A DNA stretch of 64,000 nt from Avena insularis (lineage: Eukaryota > Streptophyta > Magnoliopsida > Poales > Poaceae). The notes under the pieces were generated by a model. That model saw nothing but the letters and a program-made list of their open reading frames with translations, made no database searches and was not told the origin of the DNA. The position numbers and the translations under genes are program-made. How positions within the stretch are numbered: the stretch's first letter is position 1; each line of letters begins with the position of its first letter. Where the stretch lies: contig CM042686.1 in assembly GCA_023614405.1 (NCBI GenBank), forward strand, positions 471,604,740-471,668,739. Reading direction: 5' to 3'. Shown here piece by piece: positions 54,829 through 64,000 of the stretch.

Positions 54829-56338
54829 TGATGGCCCACAAGTATAGGGGGTGTATCGCAGTATTTTCGGTAAGTAAGAGTGTCGAACCCAACAAGGAGC
54901 AGAAGGTGCTGGCTAGTGGTATGGATCAGGAATTCTCTGCAAATACTTAGCAAACGGATTTTTAGGGGTTTTCGATAAAGCAAGTAAACAAAGTACGAGT
55001 AAACAAAAGACAGTAAGAATGAATGCAGCAAGTGGCCCAATCCTTTATGCAGCAAAGGACAAGCCGGTTGTATTTCTATAGATGACCAAACATTCTCGAG
55101 GACACATGGGAAGACTGTCAAGTGCTTTCGCTTCATATAGTCGATTAATCTTCTCTAGCTTGCTAAGTGTTGTGCGGGTGAACCTGTGCTAATGTACCGT
55201 CCCATCCAAGACTTAATACATACTTGTGATTAAACCCCCTTGCAAACATCCGTAAGTACAAGAAAGTAATTAAGGTAAACCTAACCACAGCTTTAAACTC
55301 TAAGACCCTAACGTCCCTTGTGCAATGGTTTCCTAACGGGAGTTCAGGTTTCTGTCACTCCGGCAACCCCTACGATTAGTAGCCAAATACACAATGCATT
55401 CCCCTAGGCCCATATAGGTAAAGTTTCATGTAGTCGACGTTCACATGACACCACTAGAAGAAGTACACCACAACTTAAATAACAATCTATTGAATCTTTC
55501 TCAACACAACTCCACTACTAACAACAAGACTTCTCCCATGTCCTCGAAAACAAAACGAACTACTCACAAGACATCATATGGATCATGATCAGAGATGGAA
55601 TAATGATGCATAACAATCTGAACATAAACAATAATTCAATGGTTCACTCAATAGCATCAACTACAAAGAGTAATCAACACCGGGAAAGTTTCCCCTATGA
55701 ACTATAGCAAGATTCAACCAATTGTTACAGCAATATGGAGATGGTGATGAGGGTGCTGATGGTGATGGTAGTGGTGATGATGATGATCCCGATGAAGTCC
55801 AGCTTGATGGTGGTGTTGATGGCGATGGTCTCCCCTCTCCGGGAAGGAATTCCCCTGGCAGAAATCTGTCTGCTGGAGAGATCTTTCTCTCTTGGTGCTT
55901 TCCGCCCCGCAGAGGCAGCAGAATCTTTCTGTGCTCGCTCTCCGAGTCTTAGGGTTTCGGGAGGAAGATATACGCCAGAGGGGAGAGGCTGGAGTGGGCC
56001 AGGGTGGCCACACCACTCCCTGGCGCGGCCTGGGCTTGCCCGCGCCATGGGGTGGTGTGGGCCCCCTATGGCCCACCTCCACTCCATCTTCTGGCATCTT
56101 GAGTCTTCTGGAAAAATAGAATTTTCTGTATATTTTCCCGGATTTTCTGATCTTTGCGAATTTTGCCTCCAAACAGCACCTTTTCCATCAGAATCCTGAC
56201 TGCACCGGTCCATGCTCCAAAAGTCATCAACCATGCAAAAACAGATGAAATAACATAAGTATCACCTCTCAATACGAAATATATCAATGAATAATAGTGA
56301 ATTAAGACATAGAATAGTGATGCAAAATGGACGTATCA
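54829..56338 (-). repeat. Gypsy 5' LTR (1510 bp)
   Basis: Plus-strand ends are TGATGGCCCACAAG and GGACGTATCA, adjacent to the primer site on the inner side. It differs from the partner LTR mainly by C/T and G/A changes, consistent with decay of methylated cytosines. Confidence 0.93.
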
Positions 56339-56343
56339 GTTGC

Positions 56344-57697
56344 CATGGCTGATCGCCCAACGCCGCATGAGCAGCCGGGGCACACTCAGTCCTACTCCAT
56401 CGATCCTTATTGGTACATGGATTCTAGGGCCACGGAACACCTGATGAACGAGATGGGCAATCTTCACTCACGAGAGGCCTATCGTGGCTCCGACAAGGTC
56501 CACACCGCCAATGGAGTAGGTATGCACATCTCTCATATTGGTCAAGCATATCTTCTCACTAGTCATGCAAATAGGAGTCTTCGGCTTCACAATATTCTTA
56601 GAGTTCCATCTGTGACGCGTAATCTCCTTTCTGTTCCTAAACTCACTCATGACAATAATGTGTTTTGTGAATTTCATCCTTTTGATATTTTTATTAAGGA
56701 TCGGGACACGAGGGACGTGCTCCTTAGTGGGCGTCTTTGCCAGGGCCTCTATCGTCTGGAGCATCCTGGCGTCTCTCGGGTTTTAAGTGGAGTTCGTGTT
56801 TCGTCGTCACAGTGACACGCTCGTCTTTGTCATCCTTCCACGCCCATTGTTTGCCATGTTTTGCATCGTCATGAGCTTTCTAGCATGTCTAGTAATAAAG
56901 ATGTAGCAGTGTGTGATGCTTGTCAACAGGGGAAGAATCATCAACTTACTTTTTCAGAGTCTAGTCATGAGGTGAAACTTCCTCTAGAACTTGTGTTTTC
57001 AGATGTATGGGGTCCTGCTCAGACTTCTGTTAGTGGTCATAATATTATATCAGTTTCGTTGATGCTTATAGTCGCTTTACTTGGCTTTATCTTATTTAAA
57101 TATGATGTGTTTGATATCTTTGTTTAGTTTCAAAAACATGTTGAACGCCTCCTCAAGCATAAAATTGTTCATGGTCAGTCGGATTGGGGTGGTGAGTATC
57201 GCAACCTCAACTCCTTTTTCCAGTCGCTTGGGATCGCTCACCGTTTAGCATGTCCACATACACATCAGCAGAATGGTTCTGTAGAACGTAAGAATCGTCA
57301 TATCGTCGAAACTGGTATTACTCTTTTGGCCCATGCATCGGTTCTCTTTTGGTTTTGGAGTGATGCCTTTACCACTACATGTTTTCTGATCAACCATACT
57401 CCCACACGTGTTCTCAACATGAAGACTCTCATTGAACTTCTCCTTAATGAACAACCTGACTATACATTCTTCAAAGTGTTTGGGTGTGCTTGCTGGCCGC
57501 ATCTACTCCCATACAACAAATACAAGCTGGAATTTAGGTCCAAAAAGTGTGTCTTTCTTGGCTATAGTTCCCTTCATAAAGGTTACAAATGTCTTCATAT
57601 TCCTACTAATCGTGTCTACATATCTCGGGATGTTGTGTTTGATGAGCATGTTTTTCCCTTTGCCAAACTCCCCATGTCCACCGTTGAACCTTGCTGA
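56344..57697 (+). pseudogene. Copia protease and integrase
   Basis: The protease motif reads WYMDSRATEHLMNE (56411-56452), with Arg in place of the Gly of the D-S-G active site. GAG-pre-integrase sequence (NILRVPSVTRNLLSVPKL, LCQGLYRLEHP) leads to the integrase zinc finger (HRHELSS...CDACQQGK). Then come ELVFSDVWGPA, the core with frame changes near 57045 and 57110, GQSDWGGEYRNL, HTHQQNGSVERKNRHIVETG and the C-terminal FGCACWPHLLPYNKYKLEFR, KCVFLGYSSLHKGYKCL. It would insert cDNA into DNA but is inactive because of the frameshifts and the protease change. Confidence 0.88.
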
Positions 57698-58268
57698 CCA
57701 ATTTGATGATGTTGCATACTCTTATGTATTATTTCCTAACCATGATGCGGGCACTGGACGTGGGGCTCATTTGGAAATTTTGGAGGCACCAGCACCTCCC
57801 TTGCTGACGCCATCCGACGCGCACGTTGATTGTGCCGCGCCCCTACATGGCCTCGGTCCGCGTGCCTATGCACGCTAGGACGACGCCTACAATGCCGCGT
57901 ACTCCGTCGACCACTGACCCTAGGCCGGCCTCGCCACGCACTCGGCCTGCCATGCCCGCCTCGCCGACGCCCAGCTACCGCTTCACGCTGCCGTTGTCGC
58001 CCGCCTCTCCGGTCTCCGTCACTGCAGCCCGGCGCCACCTCGCCGTCATCGCCCAGCTCCACGACGCCTAGTCTCTCGCCGACTGGGCCATCATTGTTGT
58101 TGTCACCCAGCCCCTCGCCGGCTGGGCTCTCTCCGTCATCATCACCCAGCCCCGTGTCGGCTGCACCCTCGACCTCGACGGCTCCTGTTCTGCGTCCACA
58201 TACGCGATGGCGATTTCGCCCAAAGGCGCTTCAAAGGAGCGCATCTGTTGCTTGGCATGCTGCATGTA
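57698..58268 (+). pseudogene. Copia integrase-RT linker
   Basis: Pro/Ser/Thr-rich sequence in several frames, beginning ADQFDDVAYS and NHDAGTGRGA. Similar motifs occur in the minus-strand Copia at 3032-3224. Tandem pieces such as [11 protein letters not shown] appear in one frame. Low complexity makes exact frames uncertain. Confidence 0.6.
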
Positions 58269-58972
58269 TGACTGCTGCTATTGCGGATCCGTCCTTCGAG
58301 CGTCGCATGTACCAGGCTGCTATGAGCATCCCTCATTGGAGAGAGGCTATGGAGCACGAGTATCACGCTCTTCTTCGCAATGAGACGTGGACTCTTGTTC
58401 CTCCACCACCGCGAGTTGAGCGCTACAAAGTGCATCTTGTTGCCAGAGGATTTTGGCAGCTATATGGTCTTGACTATGAAGACACTTTCAGTCTCGTGGT
58501 TAAGCCTACCACCATCAGGCTTCTTCTCTCTATTGCAGTTACTCGAGGTTGGTCTCTTCGTCAGCTTGATGTGCAAAATGCTTTTCTTCATGGCTTACTG
58601 GAGGAGGAGGTTTATATGCGACAACCGCCTGGCTTTTCTGATCCTGATCATATATGTCGTCTCACCAAAGCGCTCTATGGTCTGAAGCAAGCTTCTCATG
58701 CCTGGCATGCCCGTCTTGCGACAACCCTTCATGCTCATGGTTTTGCGCCGTCCACTGCTGACTCATCATTATTTCTTCTACAGAAGCCTGAGGTCACTAT
58801 GTACTTGCTGGTTTATGTGGATGATATTATTTTAGTCAGCTCCTCTCAGTCAGCTACTGATGCTCTTGTTCATGCTCTTGGTGCTGATTTTGCTGTCAAA
58901 GACCTTGTGAAGCTTCACTACTTTCTTGGTGTGGAGGTTACTTCTTTTGCTGATGGACTTGTTATGACATAG
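58269..58972 (+). pseudogene. Copia reverse transcriptase
   Basis: One long frame reads [20 protein letters not shown], then [79 protein letters not shown] and the catalytic YVDDIIL near 58820. Between VPPPPRV and ERYK (58413-58420) a stretch of about 20 residues is missing, including the KWVFKVK motif present in the minus-strand Copia at about 650. A TAG ends the frame at 58970. Confidence 0.9.
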
Positions 58973-59299
58973 AAGAAGTATTCCTTGGATTTTGCAGCGG
59001 GCTGGGATGCTCAAGTGCAAGACGACCACCACACCTATGTCTACTACTGACAAGATCACTGTTGTTGATGGTGAGCTTCTGTCTTCTGCGGATGCGATGG
59101 AGTACAGAAGTATTGTTGGTGGTCAACTTGACGATCACGAGACCAAATATTTCTTATACTATCAACAGAGTTTGTCAGTATCTACAGACTACAGGCACCT
59201 CGCGACATTCATTGGTCTGCTGTTAAGCGCATATTGCGCTATATATGACTCACAGTGTCTCATGGGCTGCATATTCGGCCAAACCCCTCTAGGTTCTCT

Positions 59300-59775
59300 C
59301 GTCGTATGCTAATGCGGACTGGGTTGGCAATCCGGATGACAGGCGATCCACGGGGGGCTATGTTGTGTTTCTTGGCTCTAGCTTGATTGCCTGGAGTGCT
59401 CGGAAACAGGCTAGCTTATCACGTAGCAGTACTGGAGCCGAGTATAAGGTTGTGGCTAATGCTACTGCAGAGATTACCTAGGTACAGTCTTTGCTTCAGA
59501 AATTGGGTATATCCCAACCGCAGCCTCCTATCCTCTGGTGTGACAACATCGGTGCTACATACCTTTCCGCAAATCCAGTATTCCATGCCCGAACGAAACA
59601 CGTTGAAGTTGACTATCACTTTGTACGGGAACTTGTGTCACAGAAGCGACTACAGATCAGGTTCATCTCTTCTAAGGATCAACTTGCAGATATCTTCACC
59701 AAGTCGTTGCCTCTACCACAGTTCGAGGTCTGTAGGCGTAATCTTACCCTTCTAGATTCTTTAGGAAGTGGCTAA
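59300..59775 (+). pseudogene. Copia RNase H
   Basis: [38 protein letters not shown] (E motif), then a TAG at about 59478 in place of Trp, then [20 protein letters not shown] and [20 protein letters not shown], ending [20 protein letters not shown] and a stop at 59773. The catalytic D, E and D residues are preserved. This domain removes RNA during cDNA synthesis. Confidence 0.88.
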
Positions 59776-59788
59776 GATTGAGGAAGGG

Positions 59789-59917
59789 TGTTAGACTGTG
59801 TATAGCTTCTGTATATGTGTATGTATATTGTACAATTGTAAGATACCCATTATATATCTGTGATAGGCCACCCCTAGAGGGTTGTGCCGGTTCCCACCCC
59901 AAAACTATTGTCTCATA
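59789..59917 (+). repeat. Copia 3' LTR (129 bp)
   Basis: It starts TGTTAGACTGTG directly after the polypurine tract and ends GTCTCATA before GTGCT. The final CA has become TA by a C to T change, the mirror of the change at the start of the 5' LTR. Confidence 0.93.
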
Positions 59918-59922
59918 GTGCT

Positions 59923-60563
59923 CAATCAAGACCCTATGGCCGATCACCCTAAGGGGAAGAAGACCATTGTGTACACTAGCATGGAGCCCAAGAGAAAAAG
60001 AAACCCACGGGTGGGGTGTCTCCAATTAACACAAAGATGAAGTGGACTAAACCCTCACCAGGATGGGTGAAGCTGAACGTTGACGGATCTTGGAAGGAAG
60101 GGGAACGCAGGGGTGGCACAGGCATGATCCTCAGGGACGCAGGTGGAGGCATCATCTTTGCCGCCTGTCGCCACCTTTTGTCATGCGATAACCCTCTTGA
60201 CGTGGAGCTTCTAGCTTGCAGTAAAAGCCTAGCACTGGCACTGGAGTATTCAGATCAACCCATCATTATGGAGTGATTGCCTGAGAAGAGGTAAACATAT
60301 TAATGACACTTCCTGTAATCGTTCTAAGGTTGCAGTACCGGTGAAACATTAAACGCATGTGTAAGGCAGGGAGAGAGTGTCATGTGCGGCACACTAGAAG
60401 AGAGTTGAATGAGGTGAGTTGTTTTCTAGCTAAGTGGGGCTTCACGTCGGCTTCACGTCCCGGATCACCAAAGTCTGGCTTCGCCATGGATCAGATATTA
60501 TTAGAAATCATGATGATACTACTCCCTTACCTTGATAAATAAATTCCCCGATTTGCAAAAAAA
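59923..60563 (+). pseudogene. LINE RNase H domain and 3' end
   Basis: The frame 60016-60276 shows PGWVKLNVDGSW, GGTGMILRDAGG and ELLACSKSLALALEYSDQP, the D and E motifs of the plant LINE RNase H (RVT_3). A further piece at 60357-60542 has CHVRHTRRELNEVSCFLAKW, containing the RRELN-S-LA motif before the last catalytic position. A stop (TGA, 60274) and a frame change lie between the two. Confidence 0.85.
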
Positions 60564-61038
60564 TAATATATAACGGTGGTAGCACACACGAATCGAGCGC
60601 TCAAATGCTGTGTCTCGATGTGAACTTCAGAGTTCAGACCTCGGAGCACGGCCGGCGACCAAGCGAATTAGTACTACGAAAACGGCTTCCCAACATAATG
60701 CGGCATGACCAACATAAGGGCCGGGATGCGCGAATAAGGGTAGGGGATCGCAGCCTGTAGTCGTCGCCTTCAACGCGCTGCACCTACCGTCATCGGCGCG
60801 TTCGTTCGCTGCATGCTCGCCCGTTCATGCGCACACCAACTCACTCGCATGTGCATCCTCGTGACTGAGCATGCAGATCGCGCCGGTCACCGTGCACGCT
60901 CCAGCTACAGAGCCACCCCCCGGCCCACTCGTTCAACCACAAACGCGAAACGCGTGAGCGTGACGACCCTGCCAGCCGCTGCCGCTGTGGCGCGCAATAG
61001 CAGTTACGGAGTAATAACTCACAGGTCAACACCGTGTA
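60564..61038. other. No gene seen
   Basis: GC-rich DNA with short open frames on both strands (60813-61064 plus, 61032-60841 minus), none recognised. Confidence 0.3.
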
Positions 61039-61152
61039 GCCTCGTTTGGATTGTTGTTTTTTAGTCCGGTCGTTTTTATTTTGTGAAGATGTTAAGAAGA
61101 AGTTAGTATAATCCGACAGTTTTAGTTAAAAAAAGGACATTCCAAACGGAGC
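61039..61152. mobile_element. Small MITE with GCCTCGTTTGGA ends
   Basis: GCCTCGTTTGGATTGT at the left is the inverse of ACATTCCAAACGGAGC at the right (114 bp). GTA(G) flanks both sides. The ends resemble hAT- or Harbinger-type MITEs; I do not choose between them. Confidence 0.6.
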
Positions 61153-62374
61153 CGTAGTAACAATGTAGCCTGGCCCATGACTAAGCTGCGATGGAGCATG
61201 TAAAAAAGGACCGCGAGGGAGCAACGATCTAGCCTGGCACGTACATTGCCGTATATGCACGGTGCAGTTCATATCTACTGTGGTACCCACTAGGGACTAC
61301 CCCATGTGCTGGCCAGCCGGGCTCACAAGGCACGAGCAGTCTCTGCGCGCTCATCCGTATGGACCGTATCCCATTGATCGGCCAATGCACGTTAACGTCG
61401 TACGTGCGAGTGTTGTACGATTCTATCACGCTAGCTACGACGTGGTAGCAGTACTGTACATATAGCTTATTGGTGCGCATCGTGCAAGCTCGATCGTACC
61501 GTGCGTGGGATGGATCGTGGCTGACTAGACTAGATGTTTTGACCTACTACTGCCAAGAACGGATGATGATCGGATGAGACGATCGAGGGCCCAAGCAAGG
61601 GCCGGACAGGAGCCCAATCAGCCCATGCATCACCGGCCAAAGCACTCACACGACTCTACGGCGTCAAATAGTGCGAGCGACATGCATCCACGCTAGGGTC
61701 TGCACATGCATGCCTCCGGAAAGCTGAACGCGCAGTCTAGCTAGCACGGTGCACACAGGACGTTCACGCACGCGATTAATGGACTTGTTCCCTGTTTGGG
61801 GTGGAATGCACACACAATGTGTACGTTTATTTTTGCGTGGGTATACCGTACACGCTTCCTAATTTTTAGGTCGCTGGGAGTCGAGAGTACGAACCACCAT
61901 TGTCAATAACGTGACAGCCGGGAAAGATATTGCAAGGACAAACCTCCTCGTGACAACCTAATTTTTTTTATCTTTCAACACCACCATTGATATCGAGAAG
62001 AAGCTCACGTCGTCGAACGAAGGGCCAGCGAACACTTATTGTAACGATGCATCTCCATCGACGTGGAGACCGAAAAGGAGAAACAAAATCCTAATCTGAT
62101 TTATTGAAAATACTACTTGTATCAAAGAGTCAACTCATAGATCATGTTCCCGCTCCTCTCGGTGCCGGCGAGGCCGGCAGGAGGAGGGGGAACCGACTAT
62201 GGAGGAGGAGGAGGGTGGAGGCGGCTAGGTTTCTAAACCTACACGTTTCCTAAACCTCTTCTTTAGCTTTGGCCGATTTCTCTGTTTCCTGCTTCTCTCC
62301 TCATTCGTCGATTCCTACGGCCACTGAGGTGAGAGGGGAGTAGTTCATTATGTAGGGCACCTATAAGGTACTAA
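61153..62374. other. Intergenic DNA, no gene
   Basis: Mixed composition, rich in short 4-8 bp palindromes at 61480-61780, no open frame with a recognised product, no transposon ends. Confidence 0.3.
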
Positions 62375-63060
62375 TTTTTTTGTGAAATTCCACCAGTCTA
62401 TTAAAATTCATCAATAACATTACAAATATGTCTAAAAATAATAAAAGTTACAAATAGATCATTGGACCACTTAACGAAGACTACAATCACCAGCACAAGT
62501 TAAAGACGCGCCGCCGTAATCTCCCCTCCTGTCCTCCATCACCCGAGCCGGTCAAAACTTGTGGTAGTAGAGCGTGTTGTAACAGACAAACGGAAAGTCA
62601 GTCGAGCTAAGACCACAAAAGACCAATGTACCAGAGCATCAACCATCGCCAATGGTGACAGATCGAAAAAGACTGATTTAAAATCACACCAACGAATGAA
62701 AAACGACTGTATCCTAGGAGATCCACCGAATACACAACTCAAGACGCCCTCCACCGACACTAGATGCACCACTAGAGCGGGGGATCTTATTCTGACTTTA
62801 GGACGTAGCTGCCGTCTCAACATTCTGAAGAAGACACTAAAAAACAAGCTAAACAAAAAAATAAAAAACCTCCTGTCGGCGAGAGGCCGTGGTTGATCAC
62901 ACCTCCAAGATTTGGACCGGAGGTGGAACGGACTGACACCGTCGCCAGCGAGAAGGACGGAATTCTAGATGGGTTTAGCGCATATTCTACGTTATAGCCT
63001 CCAAGTAGTTCAGCTTCCGCTTCTCGAAGATGTGACGGAGCTGCCTTCTCCTCGGCCTTA
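62375..63060 (-). other. Retroposon-like segment in reverse orientation
   Basis: On the minus strand the segment ends TGGAATTTCACAAAAAAA (A-run at 62375-62381), with GC-rich transcript-like sequence before it. That is how a LINE or SINE tail, or a processed transcript, would look. No domain was recognised and a target duplication is not clear. Confidence 0.35.
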
Positions 63061-63067
63061 GGTAACA

Positions 63068-63599
63068 CTAGCACAAAAGCCCGTGCGATGCACCGGGAAT
63101 AAAAACGATCTAGGTCCTACTCCGACTTCAACACATGCCAGTAGCAAGGAATATCTAAATTCAACAAAATTTAGTTGTGCGAGCATCTATTCCACCCGTG
63201 CGAGCACATGATGGCTAATAAAAAAAGGTAGCATGCAACTAAACAACTTCGTTTCCACAAAAATAACTCAATTAGCAATTTGCGATGCTTCGGTGCAAAA
63301 GCGTTAATAGATGTACGTGAAGAGCTCTCAAAAACATGTCTTGGCCAAGTTACGAATATATACTAATTTGCATAACTGGTAATCACAAATAAAATGTTGT
63401 CAAGAGATATCTTTGGATGCAGCAGGGAATTCGCCCGAAGAGGGAAGTTACCGGTACCACCCAACCCATATATAAAAAAATATCGTCTAAATTTCTTCTA
63501 CCCTGGTTGCAATAAATTGGAAGCAGGAGGCGCCACAGTCAGGCTCCAGTGATATAGGGTGAGAGCTTTCGGCTTGTGCTAGTATTTATAGTCGCTAGA
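63068..63599 (-). mobile_element. Short non-autonomous Helitron (probable)
   Basis: On the minus strand the segment ends CCCGGTGCATCGCACGGG (hairpin, CCCG...CGGG), then CTTTTGTGCTAG before T (63067 side), and it may start TCTAGCGACTATAAATACT after A (63600). These are Helitron-type ends without target duplication. The 3' end is the stronger evidence; the 5' end is inferred from the TC-A context. Confidence 0.45.
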
Positions 63600-63600
63600 T

Positions 63601-64000
63601 GGTCTAGTGATGTACTTATAAATTTTATTATTTTTTAGGACTTTTTATACTGCTATTGATGATTATTAATAGATCGGTGGAATTAGAAAAAATCTCTGCC
63701 ACCGGGACCATCTATCTAAATTTTGCCGCCGGTACGAGTTCAATTTCTTGTCACCGTTCTGTTCCCGGCCGATCGGCTCAGTGTTGTCATCTCTTCTCCA
63801 CATCACGATCATGGTGTAGCAAAAACTCCATGCAAAATCGTTCAGGCCCTCCTACGCTCTGCTGGCCATCTCCTCGCCACGTGATCCCTGCAGCCGTGCA
63901 CCACCACCTGCTCCCTTGTCTCCCACGTTGGTTTCCATGCAGCACCCTGCCAAATCACACCTGCGTAAAATCCTCCCGGTCCAGGTCCAGACCGTCTGGT
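63601..64000. other. No gene seen up to the window end
   Basis: 63601-63730 is AT-rich and 63730-64000 is CT-rich, without recognised coding sequence. A gene could begin beyond the window. Confidence 0.3.

Larger units (their letters stand above)
48408..56338 (-). mobile_element. Non-autonomous Gypsy (Athila lineage, Sabrina/WHAM-like)
   Basis: Two LTRs of 1.51 kb (48408-49919 and 54829-56338) enclose 4.9 kb. Flanks GTTGC (48403-48407, 56339-56343) give an exact target duplication. On the minus strand the LTR starts TGATACGTCCATTTTGCATC and ends CATCA. The primer site TGGCGCCGTTGCCGGGG (54801-54817) and the tract GCTTGGGGGGAAT (49920-49932) are in place. Gag and a protease-like remnant are present; RT, RNase H and integrase are absent. 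Such gag-only Gypsy elements of the Athila lineage are common in Triticeae. By eye the LTRs differ at about 50 sites (3%), so it is younger than its Copia host. Confidence 0.93.
46833..59917 (+). mobile_element. Copia retrotransposon with 129-bp LTRs, interrupted by a Gypsy
   Basis: 5' LTR 46833-46961, primer site TGGTATCAGA (46962), gag, protease, integrase, RT, RNase H, polypurine tract AGGAAGGG (59781-59788) and 3' LTR 59789-59917, flanked by GTGCT (46828-46832 and 59918-59922). Domain order identifies Copia. Without the nested 7.9 kb it is about 5.1 kb, a normal size. All domains are present but broken by stops and frameshifts. By eye the LTRs differ at eight of 129 positions (6%), so the insertion is some millions of years old, about 2.4 My if 1.3e-8 substitutions per site per year is assumed. 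Confidence 0.95.
45172..60563 (+). mobile_element. L1-type LINE, 5'-truncated, split by the Copia element
   Basis: The left part (45172-46832) carries RT and zf-RVT, and the right part (59923-60563) carries RNase H and the 3' end with an A-run (60557-60563). Removing 46833-59917 and one GTGCT restores continuity (VNSLLVL next to NQDPMADHPKGKK). The 5' half with ORF1, endonuclease and the start of RT is absent, as is common for LINE copies. A clear target duplication is not seen. Confidence 0.85.

Noticed and set aside
62371..63067. AAGGTACTA / TAGGTAACACTA as target duplication of the retroposon-like segment
   Set aside because: The two sites match only in part and the right one overlaps the Helitron border.

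Overview
The window looks like nuclear DNA of a grass of the tribe Triticeae (wheat, Aegilops or barley group). The reasons are two intron-containing plant genes set in nested transposons, several Stowaway elements with the CTCCCTCCG terminus, a BARE/Angela/WIS-type solo LTR, a Cassandra TRIM carrying a 5S rRNA-like sequence, PIF/Harbinger elements with GAGCATCTCC ends, and a gag-bearing Gypsy element of the Sabrina/WHAM kind. I could not run a database search, so family names come from recognition of ends, primer sites and protein motifs.

Layout. 1-6182: a minus-strand Copia element leaving the window on the left. It is split by a minus-strand solo LTR (1331-3026, TSD GCATG) and a minus-strand Helitron (3225-6108), and its 5' coding half is deleted at the Helitron site. 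About 7940-12185: host gene 1, an OTU-domain deubiquitinase on the plus strand (nine coding exons, 227 aa). 12190-15640: MITEs and unrecognised gene-like fragments. 15640-19330: a 3.7-kb minisatellite built on a 21-bp unit. 19708-20458: a complete Cassandra TRIM. 21240-26111: a PIF/Harbinger element that received a 3.9-kb solo LTR (21967-25900, TSD TATGT). 26290-31310: MITEs, a LINE tail and a second Harbinger element with a decayed ORF. 33033-34203: host gene 2, a BOI/BRG-type RING E3 ligase on the minus strand (three exons, 321 aa). 34940-35970: MITEs packed between AT microsatellites. 37850-43562: a Gypsy element of the Tat type, minus strand, without integrase and 3' LTR. 45172-60563: a LINE split by a 129-bp-LTR Copia (46833-59917, TSD GTGCT), itself split by a non-autonomous Gypsy (48408-56338, TSD GTTGC). 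60564-64000: mostly unassigned DNA with a small MITE, a retroposon-like piece and a probable short Helitron.

The two host genes are unrelated in function except that both act on ubiquitin: one should remove it (cysteine protease) and the other should attach it (RING ligase). They lie about 21 kb apart on opposite strands, with repeats between them, so I infer no operon-like or co-regulated relationship.

The clearest structural observations are the minisatellite with higher-order modules and inverted blocks, the three-level LINE/Copia/Gypsy nest with every target duplication readable, the Cassandra 5S-like module, and a Helitron containing a recent 529-bp tandem duplication, sitting exactly at an internal deletion of its host Copia.
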